From Gymnogyps californianus (Eukaryota > Chordata > Aves > Accipitriformes > Cathartidae), in the NCBI RefSeq assembly GCF_018139145.2, contig NC_059475.1:17116937-17180936 (forward strand): DNA of 64,000 bases, read 5' to 3'. Below are positions 1 to 12,574 of the stretch, one piece after another. Both the position numbers and the translations under genes were made by a program. Position 1 is the first letter of the stretch. The number at the start of each line of letters is the position of its first letter. The notes beneath the pieces were generated by a model. The model was not told the DNA's origin. It did no database searches and saw only the letters and a program-made list of their open reading frames with translations.

Positions 1-1295
1 CATTCATTGATGTATTCACTCTGTTTAATACAAGAAAAAATACTCCAGAAGCCAACCTGGCTCAGATTTGTCAGTCCCAGTTCCCTGCCCTCTTGAGCTG
101 ATCTCCCCTTCTTGCCCATGCTGCCACTGGGCCACCGATGGGACAAGTCTGGGGACTCAACACCAGGGAATCTCTGAGTCACTGATGGCAGAGCTGCAGA
201 AAAGGATTTTCTTGGCAGAAGAGACTATAACAGGCATGGTTTCAGAGAAAAAATCCTTTGGCAAACATGTTACATTGCCATTTTAAAAATGGCATGTTCT
301 GTCAGAAACACTTCTGAGCACTCTTGCTTTAGATTTAGAAACATGCCCTTTGATGCGGAGAGTGGACTTGGGGCTGGAGGTCCTTCCTTTGGGTGTCCAC
401 CCTTTCAAGGGAAAGGCTATTTTCTAAATCACAGGGTTCAAGCCTGACTGTCTTCACTCTGTCACAGTTAGGTGCCACATGTCATACTCCTGAGCCTCTG
501 GCACGTAGGGCGCTCTCCTGGCTGGAGTGCAGGCACTGGCGGTTCTCTTCGGTTGCGAGTCATTCCCTCCTTGCTGTGCAGCCGCTCTGCTTTACCACAG
601 AAGCACAGTTTAAAACCAGAAGCCAATGAAACACATGATACCCAGCTATCTGTAGCATGAAACGATACGTTAGCTCTTCAAAGACAGCCTGGAGCCTCAT
701 GGTTGCCCTCTCAAACAGTTCCTGCTCTCTGCTAAACATAAAAAGACATCATGTAAATAGCCTCACTTGCATCAAAGTCAGTTCACCAGCTGTGGATCTG
801 GCTCCACATGTCTGGTATGTTCTTTACCAACAGAGATAATGGTATTTAAAGTGACCTTTACTGAGGTTTTTGACTCTCTCTGTTGTTTCTTACTGCATCT
901 GGCTCCATTATTGGCTTTCTTACCATTCCTATAACATCTTTTTCTTTTTGGGAGCTGTTGTAAAAGGAAAGCCTTGTAGATCTGACAGCATTAAAGCAAA
1001 AGGGTTCATGAATAAGGAGCAGAACAGGCTGTTTCTGACTCTGGTTGCTTATAGCTGCATTCAAAAGAAGCTGACACATTGGTCATCTTGTATGCAGTCC
1101 CATGGTTCTGGCTTCATTTTAAGCTACAATACACGCTGTTTGTCTGTGTAAAAGGCCATAGTGAAAACAAGAGTGTTGGAAGAAATAAGATGGTTTACTT
1201 TTTATGGGTGTTCCTTCCTTCCTAGTTTAATGAAACACTGTATCCTCATGTAGCTCCAGCCAATAAACTCATCCTTAAGCTGTTACATTAAACTG

Positions 1296-1316
1296 CTAAT
1301 TAGGCTTAATTTGCAT
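1296..1316. promoter_or_regulatory. Candidate homeodomain/POU motif cluster
   Basis: The palindrome CTAATTAG (1296-1303) is a double homeodomain core. It is followed six bases later by a perfect octamer, ATTTGCAT (1309-1316), the POU-factor site on either strand. Several further TTAA/TAAT cores flank it between 1285 and 1320. The motifs are seen directly; any regulatory role is inference. Confidence 0.3.
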
Positions 1317-4312
1317 TAACTGTAAGTGCCCGATACATTCAACTAGTCAGCACTGGCTGTGCTGAAAAAACTGACCACTGAACAAGTTATTGGCGTAGTC
1401 TGAAGTATGTGTTTTTTATTGTGTAAAGTAGTATCAAAGTCATGTTAGGAGGCATCAAAATTACTTCAGTCTACCAAGTTCTCTGATACAAAACCACAAG
1501 CTTTTGAACATTTGAAAGCTGAGTTTCTGAAGGTTTGGATAAATTTGTCTTTTGCTGGAATTTGTTAAATCTGAATAAATCTTACCAAGAAAAGCCTTGT
1601 TTGTGCCATTTCATCCTCAGTGGCCCTGTTTCTTATCAGAAGTCCTCTGTGGTATGCTACTATAAAGAAGTACTTAGGACAAAATGTGTTGGCACCAAGC
1701 ACTGAGTGTGAATCTGAAAATGGACCAAAGCTGTGGATGCAGTTACAATTTTTGCAAATGAGTGATTGGATTTGGAACAAAACCCTTCCAAAGGTGGGGA
1801 GACCTGCTGTTCCGTGGAAGCAGGCTGACATTGGTGAGAAGGCAAGGTCACGACTTAATAAACAACACTTTTTCGTTCTCCCTTCTTAATTGCAGAAGTG
1901 AGTCGGAGTTCAGCTCTTGCATGTTAGGCAACGAGGAAAAACAATTTCCTCTTCGTCCCTTTTGCTGACTTTTTCTCACAGTATGTATAAAACTAAGGGG
2001 TGATTTTTTTCCTACCTGTTTCAGTAACTAAAGTTACAACAAACAATTCAGGACTGTACATAATAATGATAGCTCAGTGTGTATAGAAAGTTTACTTTGC
2101 CCTGTAGCAGCCTGCGCATGTTTTACCACATGGAGTTTTTCAGTCTAAACCTCCTGTTGTGCTCTATAGCTGCCGCGAGCAGAGGAAGGCGCTTGGGTGG
2201 GCGAGCAGCACTCTTGTCCTGCCTTCACTCTATGCTGGGGAGCAGTGGGCTCTGCCCTGATTTTCAACAGGCTGAGCACCCGGTTTGCCTGGTTTAGTGA
2301 CCTGTTTGCCCATGGCTTGCTGAACTCGCCCAGCCATGGCCATTTTCCTCCAATTCTCAACTTGGCAGCTCTTAGGGCTGCCAGTCCTCGTCGTCTCTTT
2401 TCTGCTGGCAGCAGTTGGGTAGTTGGACTCGCCCATCTACTTTTCCTCTGTTTGCCCCCGATATGAGGCTGATCTTTGTAGGGCAGCACTGGCGCTGGCA
2501 GCGTGGTCCTGCTCTTGCTGCAAACGAACCATGCTGCTGTAGTTCCTCAGTTCTGGGCTGGCTGCTGCAGAGTGAGTCCTCACGGGGTGCGTCACTGGAC
2601 TCACGGTACCTTCCAGCTTGGCTAAAGAGCTTTGCTGGTTTCCGTGGGCATGAAGCTGCATCTTGGTTCACAGTTCTGTGGTAGCTTTTACTTTTCGAAG
2701 ACAAACCCTCTCCTATTCTTTTCTTCTCCTCTGCAGATTTGCAGTCTGCCTTCAAGAAAAAGACTTCTCCTTGCAGTTTTTGTTTATTAAAATAAACTGA
2801 GGAAAAAGAACAACCCCCCAAAACCAAAACACTGACATTTATTGGCAGCATGGCAGTGATTCAGGCTAACTGGGCGGCAAGCACAAATCCTGTCTCAACT
2901 ACGTCATGTCATTTGGGAATATCAGTATAATAGTGCACATTTCACACAGCGGTGTTTCCTCAGTGTCCTAGCCCTGGAAAACCTCCTGTTACTGGACACT
3001 CACCAGGTTGTTAATGGAGAGTTTGGAAGCAGCAATCAGATGTGGCAAGATTTATAAACGCACATTAGCTGTCTTCTTGCTTCTTCCTGGCTTGCGGGAC
3101 CTAATCACATATTTGGAAAAAGGATTACATTTTCTCCAAAACTAGGGCCCAAAGGCCCAGACCTACCTGTACTTTCTAGCAGGCTTATTTCTCATAGCTG
3201 TGTTCCCAGAAACAGGAAATGTAAAAAAGGTATTTCCAAGATTAGCCTGTTAGCCAGAAACATCCTGAAAAGAGTGATTTGCCTAGAGGGATGGGTGGTG
3301 AACATATTCTTGCTGCTTTTAGTTCTCCCCCATTGCTGCCATTTGAGGCTATTTTCTGATAGCTTTTATTGTCAGATGCTTTTCTGGCTAGCTGTCCTTG
3401 CACGTCTCTCTGACTCCAGAGATCCTGGATTCTTTGAACTGCAAGAAATACTGGCTGTAATCCTTTCACTCTCTCTTTTTTTAAAAAAAGGTGTTTTCAA
3501 GTGTCTGTCTGTGAATCTCCAAAATGGTACCTCTCTAATCCGATCCTTTCATTGCTACTAGTGCATAATGCCTTGCATTTTCTCACTTTTCTACCCTGTT
3601 ACTACAGTATTTTACTGCTTAGGTAGAGTGGAGCCCCTGTGAAGGCAGGAAGATATGGCTCTTCTGGAAGTGAGCCCTGTGGTGAAATAGCAAAGCATTA
3701 CATGCATTGATAGTGGTGGTGGCAGGGAAGTTCCTGTGTTGTATAATAGACGTTAACACTACAAATCAGCCAAGTTCTGAATTTGTGTTCTTTCAGGGGA
3801 CTGCATTCACAGAAAAGCCTGCAGTCACCTTTTCAGACCTGGTTGTGGGATCGGTGCTGTTGCTAATTCTGTTACGCTTCAGGAATGAGAGTGCTGTGAT
3901 TTAGAAAGATTACTTTCTTTACATGAGCTAAATTGCTGACAGCGGCAGCATTGCTGGTGAAAAGCACCATCCCATCAAAGCTATACTTTGCGTAAAGCAG
4001 CAAGCATGCCTCAGTACTGTCAATAACCCACTTCCTGTGGCCCTATTAATTTGCAGACAGAAAAGGGTGATATTTAGGCAAAAGATGCTCTTTAGCATGT
4101 AGGACTGTTAGCATAATAAAGGAGGGTTGGCGTTTCTCCAGCCCGCTCCTTCTGACCCAGGGCTTCCTCAAAAGTGAAGCTGTGAGGGTTTCAGTGCAAG
4201 AGCGCAGATCCTTCCCAGAGAAGCTCCTTCTCCCAACTGGGGCTTGGAGCAGCCGGGAGCACCTGGCAGCGTGGTGCCATGCTGCCACGTCTGCATGCTG
4301 ATTTCCTTGTCA

Positions 4313-4345
4313 GCAGTGTAAATCAGGAGTGACTTCTGTGAAGCC
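4313..4345 (+). repeat. Decayed sauropsid interspersed repeat fragment (tentative)
   Basis: The string gtgtaaatcaggagtgact followed by gaagcc resembles an old dispersed element in reptile and bird genomes whose consensus runs close to 'gtgtaaatcaggagtaactc...gaag'. Similar fragments may lie at 14081-14134 and 40045-40075 (gccagattctgat). The assignment is from memory of the pattern, not from a library search. Confidence 0.35.
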
Positions 4346-7300
4346 ACAGAAGCAAGCTGTTATCACACACAACTGAGGGAGATAGGACTAAATGAAAGAA
4401 TTGGGATAAATTGTACTTCTTGTGTGAAATGCCGTTACTGCTGAAGTTGTCAGAACTTTATTTGGTTTCTATGGCCTCTGTTTTATACCTATGGTTGGCT
4501 TGATATATCTGAATGTCAAATAAAAACTGCAGCAGCCACTTTAAATATAGGAGAGGCTTGAGATGAGTGTATGGAATTAGGGAAATAGCAGGAGAATGGT
4601 TTGGCTGCTGTATTGGTAAAGCCACTGGTGCAACCTATTAAGAATTGTCTTAAACCATAGCAGTAAAAGCATGTATTTCTGGAAAATCGAAATGTTAGTT
4701 TCTACACTTTTTTTCTTTTGTATGGCATGACAGGGAGCTGGTTAAGACTTGGCCCTGTTTACGGAGCATCTTGGAAGCAGTTTAAGAAAACAGATGAATT
4801 AATTATATTTGTTTAAAAAAATAGCTTTAGTTTGAAAATAGCATGAGAAGGTGCAGCATGAAAGATATTGTAAGAATGTTTGAGAACAGCAATTTAGAAC
4901 CAAAAGTTTGTTCTTTATCAAAATTCTGGATATAAAATGGTTTAATCTGCTGCTTACTAGAAACCAAGACCTTGCCTGTGCCATTCCAAAATGTGCAGTT
5001 GTGAAAATGTGCAGTTAATGGGGAGCCTGGAAGCCGTGAGAAAGCATGGCCAGGCATACACCAGAAAGCAATTCTTCCTCCATCTCCTCCTCATTTTGCT
5101 TAATGGAAAAGCAGCACTGTAGAGCCTGGCATGTTTCTTTTGTGTCAATATGCGTGTGTTTGTACTCTGCGACCACAGAAAAATGCAAAGCCCAAATCTC
5201 TTTCACCTCAATGGTATTTCAAGAGAATTCCAGGTCTAAAATGAGAAAGAAAAATAAGTTGTTTCTGGTTTGGTTTTTTGCTTTGGTTTGGTTTTTTAGA
5301 GCTAGAAATACACCGTGGAGACTGTACAATCAGGGGAAGGCCTGGTAGGCTCAGTTGTGCTAAGCTATCCTTGCCAGAGCTGCTGGAGAAGACCACGTGG
5401 CATCTCCACATTGGGATGGCGTTGGGATGGCCAAAGGCTCCTGGGGCTGGAGGGCTGAGCAGTGATGTAGGGAGTCTTCCCCAGCAATGCCTGTGTCCTG
5501 CTGCCTGGCCAAAAGAGGGTTAAGGGCTGCCTGTCTGCTCTGTGATTCAGAGGGATTTGAAGGAGAAAGGTATGCCTTTTTTTCCAGGAAATAAGAAGAC
5601 ACAAAGGGAGATGCCTTTGAGCCTTTGCTGCTTCGCTCATAGGAAGAAGCTGTGTTTTGCGTTACTTGGGCACTGTCTTTGGCCAAGTAAGTCATTCCCC
5701 TGAGGAAAAGGGCCAGTGTAGACTTTGAGGCGGGAGTGTGCTGAGATATTACTAGACAGGTTAACAAGTTCTTCCCAATTTGTAGTGTCTTTGAAAGCAG
5801 CTTCTGCTACTGAACCATGAGCTGCTACATGGGAGCTGAACCTACTTGCATAATCTGGGCGCCAGCTCAGTTGTTTTCTAGTTGTAAATTGATCAGGTCA
5901 TTGATTTGTTGCAAGCATCAGAATTTAGAGGGATTTTAAGTGTGGGAGTCTGCTCTAAGATCTGGTTTTACATTGTTAATTTAGCAACACAAAGCTGCAT
6001 GTGCTGCTTGCCCTTTTTCTAACAGCATTTAATAGTGGTCATTTTGACTGTTGTCTTTTTTTTGAAGATCAAGATGTTTTGCCTGCTTTTTAGGAAGGCA
6101 AACAGTCCAGCCAAACTTATAAAGAAAATCACCTGGTATAAGCTTGGGGACCCAGACGTGCTTTTCGAAGTACAGGAAGGAAGCTGTTGCTTGGCAGAAA
6201 TGGAGCATAAACAAAGAAAGAAACAGTGGGAATGTGATTACCAGGCACATGGAAAATGACTTTCAGGCAAGTCTCTTTAAGATCAAGAAGCGTTAAGACT
6301 GATCTTATCTGCACTGACCCCAAGCAAGTTACCACTGACCCAAGTCCAGCCGAGTGGTACAAGCTAGCAAGAGAGCAACCACATATCGGTTTGCAGAAAT
6401 GAGTTTTGTTACGGCATTAATCCTGAACTAGGCTGTGTAAGGAAGAGGCAGGACACCTTACAAAGGAGATATAATGGCTTCCTTCTGGGAAGAAATTTGA
6501 GAATTTCCTCTTGGTGTGGCTGAGATGGCAGAGGTAGATGTGCCATTGCTCACAAGTAATGCAGCAGCAGTTCCCCTCTCCAGATTGTCGCGCCCCGCAT
6601 GGAGCCAGTGACTCTCATGGCTGCCAAGGGCAGACCACAGTCCAAAACTATTTGTGGGGAGTCTCCAGGTTGCTGTGACATTTAGTGGTTCAGTACAGAG
6701 AAGGGGTTGCTTAGAGCTGCCTCCACATCTACCCATTCTAAAATTCCTCACCCTCTCTCAGAGGCAACCGGCCGCAGCACTGTTGGATTTGCTGGCGTTG
6801 CTGCAAATGCCAAACAGCCTGAGCAAGTGCTGAAAGACTGACTTATCTTTGCAGTGCTGGGCAATGAAAATGGGGAAATTATGAACCAAAGGAAACATAC
6901 GGCTGGAAGGACCTGCAGAGACCATAAAATCTTTTTCCTGGATGAAACTGTTGAAAATCCCCTGTGCCTTCACAACTAGCATGGCCTCAAGGTGTCCTTC
7001 TCAGCAAGGAGCCTGCCTGTGTCCCCTAAGCTCAATGGAGACCTCAGACCCCTTGCAGTGCCAGTTGCTTGCAAGCCTTTCTCTTCAAATTCATCCCAAT
7101 TTTTTCTTTCAGCTCGTAATAGCCAACCACAGAGGGCTCCTTTAATAACTGTCTGAAAGCGAGAGAAACACTCTTGTCTGAACACTGGCTCCCAGACCCC
7201 AAATGCGCAGGGTGGATTTACTGTGCCCCCTGCCCAGACCACCTCTGGTAAGTGTAGCAAAAAAAAGTTACTTTCAACTCTTTGTGTCATTTACTGCCAG

Positions 7301-9287
7301 AACTTACTGCAGGATTGCTCTGCCCTCTGAAATGAGGCTGGACTTCTTTCTGCACACAGTGTGCACCCCACTTGTTTCCGCCCCTGCTTGGTTACCCCAA
7401 GACACGTAGGCAGTGTCTCTGGGTGCCCTGGTTCTCCCAGCTCCTCGTGAGAGAGGGGCTGCAGACCCCTGGCCTCGGCATCACGCCTTGCACGGAGCTT
7501 GCGGGATGTATCACTTCCTCCAAGGCGGCGGCGGCGGCATTAGGATCCTGGCGGTGTTCGTGCTGCCTGACACATGAGCATTGCCTCCCATGAGGATTTC
7601 AACAGTTTCCCGCAGTGACAGTGTCTCTGATGATAACTGAAATTTCTGATCTAATAAAAGATCTTCATGTCTCAGCAGATGCGGTGGCTTCAGTAAACTA
7701 TGGACTGTCAAGTGTAGAACGTGGTGTTTATGCATGCATTTTAATCCTTGTTTGCATAGTACTTTGAAAGTGTAAAATACCTTGGAAATGCTGGCTTCCT
7801 ATTGTTGCTATTATCACTGTCATCTTAATTTTCCATCATTTTGAATATCAGTTATTCATGAGAAATCAGTGCAACAAGTGGGAATTCTTCCAAAGCTTTT
7901 TAGTTCGTATTGTTTTCAGTCACATCATGCCCGATGTCTTGGAGTAATCTGATCTGACACAAACCCAGACAAGTCACTGTAAAACAGTATACAAAAAGAC
8001 ACAGGCTGATACACTGCAGCTGGTGACACCAGCAGATATAGATGTTATTTGCAAAACTCTTCCTTCACTGTAGAGCACAAGGGCCAGGAAAGAGCACATG
8101 CTGCGGAGAACAGCAGCAACACAAATAACCTTGGGAGCAAGCTTTGGCCGAGGTGTGTGTTTTGTGCTTATCACTTAATTTAGCAATGTTGGGAAAGCCC
8201 ACGAAGGAAAAACATTTGGATATTTTCCAGATGCGGAATGATGCAGGAAGAAGCAGGGCTGTAATTAAGCATGCTTGCCTACTGAAATATGTATACAATC
8301 ACTACGGGATACTGTAACTAGCAACATGTATTGGACTGTTTTTAAAGCTAAAGCAGTAATACTGTTCTAGTGTGCCTGATGTATGCCCCTGTGCTTGGCA
8401 AACCTGCCTCTGCATGGCAGGTTTAGGTTCTGTGGAGCTTAGGAAATGATGCTTTTAGTGTGCTCAGCTGCATCAGCTGAGAAATCTTTGTCAAACTCGG
8501 GTGTATCATCTGAGCTCTGTGCAGAATGCACTGAGTGATTTCCACCACCACCAGCCCACTGTTGCAAGGATTTACTTTATTCCTTACAGATTAATTACAG
8601 AAAAGAGTGAACCGGGTTTTTTTTCTTCTTCTGATTGCACAGTGATTCTGTGTGCCAAGAAGCCACTAAAAGAAACAGAAAGAGTGCGAGAGATTATGTG
8701 TGACAGGAATAGAGTCTGTCACAGAGTTGCAGATTATTTATTGCTGGTGCGCTTTGATAAGTGGCTGCAACTGGCTCTAATTTTCTCGGTGCTGCTGCTT
8801 TGATCGGCAATGAAACCGTTAACAGTGCTGACAAATTATTGTCGATGGGCATTGCAGTTTAAACTTCCCCTGACAAACAGTGGCAGATCACACCCGTCAG
8901 GGCTATTGTTTCAGGCTTTCTTTGGACATATCGCTGGGCTGAATCACTCTGCGCTTATTTTCAGGATTTTCTTCCACAGTCACCATGGTTAGAGAGTCGC
9001 TCTGGTTTTCCGAGTGAGAGCTGGGATCGTAGACAGCGTGCTGGCAGTGTGTGGGAGGTGTGTTTCATTGCCATGTGCCCCTGGAGCAGAGGCTTTGCGT
9101 GCGGGTGTCTTCTCTGGGTCCTGTGCTGATCTGCAGCTTGGAGGAGTGGTAGCATCCAGGAGGGGACCAGAAAGCCTCTGTGCACGTAGCAGGCAGTGAG
9201 GATCTGGGGTAGGGACGGTGGCTCTGAATGGAGGTGTCTCATGGGAGAGGAGAGTGAGTGCCATCTGAGACAGCGAGTGCTGCGGTG

Positions 9288-9489
9288 AGTGTCCTTTCCT
9301 CCTCCTTCCCCGAGGCTGATCTCAGCCTTCCTACTTTCCTATAGCTCTTTAAAATCCTCCCTTCATGTACGTTCTTTCTCTATGCCTTTCAGTCTCTCTG
9401 TTTTTACCTGCTCTCCTCTTCTCCCCTCATCTCTCATTCCTCTCCTTTCAGTCTCCCCTTCTTTCTTTGTTTCTGTCCCCGTGCCTCTG
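9288..9489. repeat. Pyrimidine-dominated low-complexity stretch
   Basis: For about 200 bases the + strand is mostly C and T, with repeated ctcc, cttt and tctc words and several embedded acceptor-like tttcag sequences. It begins right after a consensus-like donor word (gcggtgagtg, about 9281-9290). A frame of 83 codons inside it is compositional and looks non-coding. Confidence 0.6.
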
Positions 9490-10149
9490 AGGCTGGATGC
9501 AGTCTCATGCAAATGCAGTGGGTTCTTTGAACATTTGTAGCCTTATGCTTTGGGAACTGTTGACTGGCAGGAATTGTCTATAATGGATTTAGAAATACCT
9601 GAACACCCTATTTGCATTTCTGCCTGTCTGCTCAAAAACGCCGGCACTCGGCTCCCTTGAGGCTTGAATTCTGCTAGAAGCAGCTGTGGCAGTGGCATCC
9701 TGTGATTTGCTTCATCAGTTGACATCTTCAGGAATTTGGTCTGATATAATGAGGTTGGCCATTTTACTGCCCTCTGCTGCTAAACAACTTGGGTAACTTC
9801 TCACCTACCTAAAGGGATGGAGTCCCCTAGATATAACTGGCTTTATTATTGAGAGCCCACATGAAAGTGTGCCTCCTCCTTATGTTGTTGTTGTTGTTAT
9901 TATTCAGTGGTCTGTATTGATTTGTGGTATATTTTATTCAGCTAAAACCCTGATCAGCCCAGTTCTGCTCTGTGTCTAGATTGCGTGTAGAATTAGGAGT
10001 TTTAGTAGTGATTTCAAGATCAGGAGCAAATCCTCTACAAAATTAGGTCTTGCCTATGTAAACAAGTTGCACTACTTTTAACTACCATTCTGTAACATTG
10101 ATATAACCCTCCCCTAGTGCGAATTCAGGTATGCCAGTATGAACATGCT

Positions 10150-10204
10150 TATACCGGCGTAGCTTGCTCCCCTGTGGGAAAGGAGAACAAGCTATTCCAG
10201 TATA
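10150..10204. repeat. Imperfect palindrome, likely remnant of a palindromic DNA transposon (MITE)
   Basis: Two 24-base arms (10150-10173 and 10181-10204) are inverted copies matching at about 19 of 24 positions, around a 7-base loop (gtgggaa). Pairing can extend outward with a one-base bulge. The arm words (tataccggcgtagc, and aagctattccagtata on the other side) and the nearby cccctagtg and ataccagcaaa resemble a palindromic MITE widespread in turtle, crocodile and bird genomes. The inverted structure is seen directly; the family link is from memory. Confidence 0.55.
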
Positions 10205-12524
10205 GAGCACTTTTATTTGGCTCTCACTACATCCACATTTTTGTTGTATTGGCAGAAATATACCAGCAAATAATACTTGTAATTTAACATGGGTGAACTG
10301 GTACAAAGTCATGTATAGAACAAGTCTTGGTCTGCAGACTGCCTCAATAACTCCTTGACAAGCGAGTGTTGAATGTGCCCTATATTTATAATCTTGTCTT
10401 TGTGACTGGAGGTACAGTGGAAAGACTTGGTGTTACTGTCGTTATGTATTCACAATTAAGAAACTAAGAACTGGTCAGTGTGTTGGCTATAAAGTCATGA
10501 CTGTGAGTCATGTGAGTCATGGCTGTAGTTTATTTTTAAATAAAGTACGTAAGACTTTATTCACTTTCAGACTGGTTGCTGACCTTTGTTTTTATTTGCA
10601 GCATATTGGCAACGTAAGAGGGCCATGGCAGAGATGCAGATTCCAGTAATGATGACTTGGAAGTGCCTTTGAGTTGGCAGGGAAATACAGAGGTGTTCTA
10701 GCCGTGTTGAAAATCTGGGTCCTGAAAAGCCACTTGCGCCAGTGAGAAGTGAGTGCCTGGTGGCTGTGAAATACTCTGTGTTTGTATCTGTGGTCATCTA
10801 CCTCAGTCATTGGCAGGGCAGGGCAATCTGGAGATCAACAGGCAACGGGTACAGAGAGAAACTAAAAAATTCCAATCAGATACTATAATACCAAATATCA
10901 TGGTTTATTGATGGGTTTTTCCCAGTATTGCTGCTAATCTAGATGATTGGTGTGTGCCTTGCAGCAAGAACCACATAGGAAAGACTCTTGGTGTTTGCAG
11001 GCAAAGGAAAAATACATTTGGTATGGGAAACACTTCGTATTCAGAGTAATTGGGGGAAGGCAGTGCCACCAACAGACTAGGGTCTTCTGGAGAGGAACTG
11101 TCTTAATTGCATATGACTGACAGGTGCCTGGAAACATGGGACCTAACTAAAATTTCTAGGTTTTCTTCTACCACAGAGTAAATAAACGGATATGACCCTT
11201 TTCTTCTGCAAGATAAGAGGTTATTTTAAGGCAAGTGATGGTGAGGTGAAGCAGTCTGTGGGGAGGAGAAGCTGGTGCCGTTATGGGACTGCAAAGCTTT
11301 GCTGGGAGGAACGTACTTTATTATACTGCTTGTTGGCACAGTTACCTTGCCAGGCTGTTGAGGGAAATAAATTTTCACAGAACCTAATAGTTTCCTCCTA
11401 TGAGTTAGTGTCACCTCTGTCTCATTTAATTCCCACCTTTGCTTATTGTGAGTGCCATTTCAACGCTGCGTTTCTTGACTTCATTACCTTCAGACTGAGC
11501 ACTGCTTCGGAAACAGCTTTCCAAACTGCAAGTGGCTTGTTTCACAGAGCAGGGAGGAAAACTTCTTTGCCATTTTTTCTCCGAGCTCATTGACTCCCCA
11601 TGACTCTGACGATGGTGGTAGAGGTGGCTCCCATGAGCGGGCTGGGGCTCTTGCCTGCAGGTTGGGGCTGCGGCTGGGTGGTGCCAGGGCTGTTACGGTG
11701 GCACAGGCAGGCAGCAGTCAGTAAAACTGGTGTGTGGTCATCAAGAGCAAGCAGCTGACCTTGGACAAATCTGCAGTTGGGCTGTAATGCAGCCTAGTCT
11801 CCAGCTCACCCTGGTCTTTGCTACTTCTTTCTAGGAGGAAAGTGATCTGTGATGGTCCTTTTGCTGGTTTATATTACTTCTTTCCATGAGCTGACTCACG
11901 GGTTTTGCCTGCTCTGTTTGCATCGGGTGGGAGCCGCAGGCTGTCAACAGCTGATCTTTCTCCTTAAAGAGTCCAGCAACATTGGCAGCCCTGGAAGGAG
12001 AGGCAGAGGCATCAGACAGGTCCTTGCCTGCCGTTCTTGGCAGTGAGGCTTGCAGTCGGGACAGTTTACATGAGATTGACGGACAGAAGCAGCATCAGCT
12101 CAGTCCTGCTCCCACGGGAGTCCACAGAATCCGTTGGTGAGCAGTTTTGAAAAGCTCCTTTTTATTGTCTCATCGCCTCCACTTTTAACCAGATATGAAA
12201 TTGTTCATTATGAAACACCCAATCATCCTTACAGCAATCACACCACTGGTGTCTGCGGTGATGCATTGTGAGCCGCGCAGGAGAGAAGTCATTAATATCT
12301 GTGTTTATACATTTCCCTAAAGATGAAGAGATGACTGCAGTGGAAGATTAGTTTTGCTGGGAAAGACACTGAATGAGCTGACCTGATCAAGGGGAAGACA
12401 TTAAAATGTTACTCCCTTTAGTTTTCTCTGCTTCACTCAGATGTTAGCTGGTGTGGTCTGTTGCTCTTTACCAAATATGTTTGGGTCCAAGTGCTGCCTG
12501 AGACGGTTAGAAACCCAATGTGCA

Positions 12525-12574
12525 TTTTGAGGCAGGGGCAGTTACTTATTACATGTTTGTACAGCTCCTAGCAC
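12525..12574 (+). repeat. Decayed L3/CR1-type LINE 3' tail
   Basis: The run of aggcaggggcagttactt, attacatg, then tttgtacagctcctagcac follows the order of an old vertebrate LINE tail (roughly 'agggcaggga...tgtttgtacagcgcctagcac'). The fragment is short and diverged, so the exact subfamily cannot be named by eye. Confidence 0.45.

Larger units (their letters stand above)
1..9287. other. Upstream non-coding region, part 1
   Basis: I see no gene here. Frames up to 159 codons (2372-2851, - strand) have no recognisable domain, no family resemblance and no convincing splice structure. Items seen: a homeodomain/octamer motif cluster at 1296-1316, a decayed repeat at 4313-4345, a short (GGC)5 at 7524-7538 in a mildly CpG-containing stretch, a possible ancient SINE/LINE tail around 7765-7825, and an AT-rich, low-repeat stretch at 8690-8960 that resembles conserved non-coding DNA. 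The OSBPL5 promoter may be here, but no clear CpG island marks it. Confidence 0.6.

Noticed and set aside
2372..2851. 159-codon open frame on the minus strand
   Set aside because: No domain, no recognised homologue and no supporting splice or promoter context. Overlapping frames of similar length occur on both strands, which points to composition and not selection.
6895..6960. Possible CR1 LINE fragment (ggctggaaggacctgcagag)
   Set aside because: Only one short word resembles the CR1 3' region. The expected flanking words and the short terminal repeats are absent.
7524..7538. (GGC)5 run as a CpG-island promoter of OSBPL5
   Set aside because: The surrounding few hundred bases are only mildly GC-rich, with scattered CpG. 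There is no clear island, initiator or splice donor to support a promoter call.
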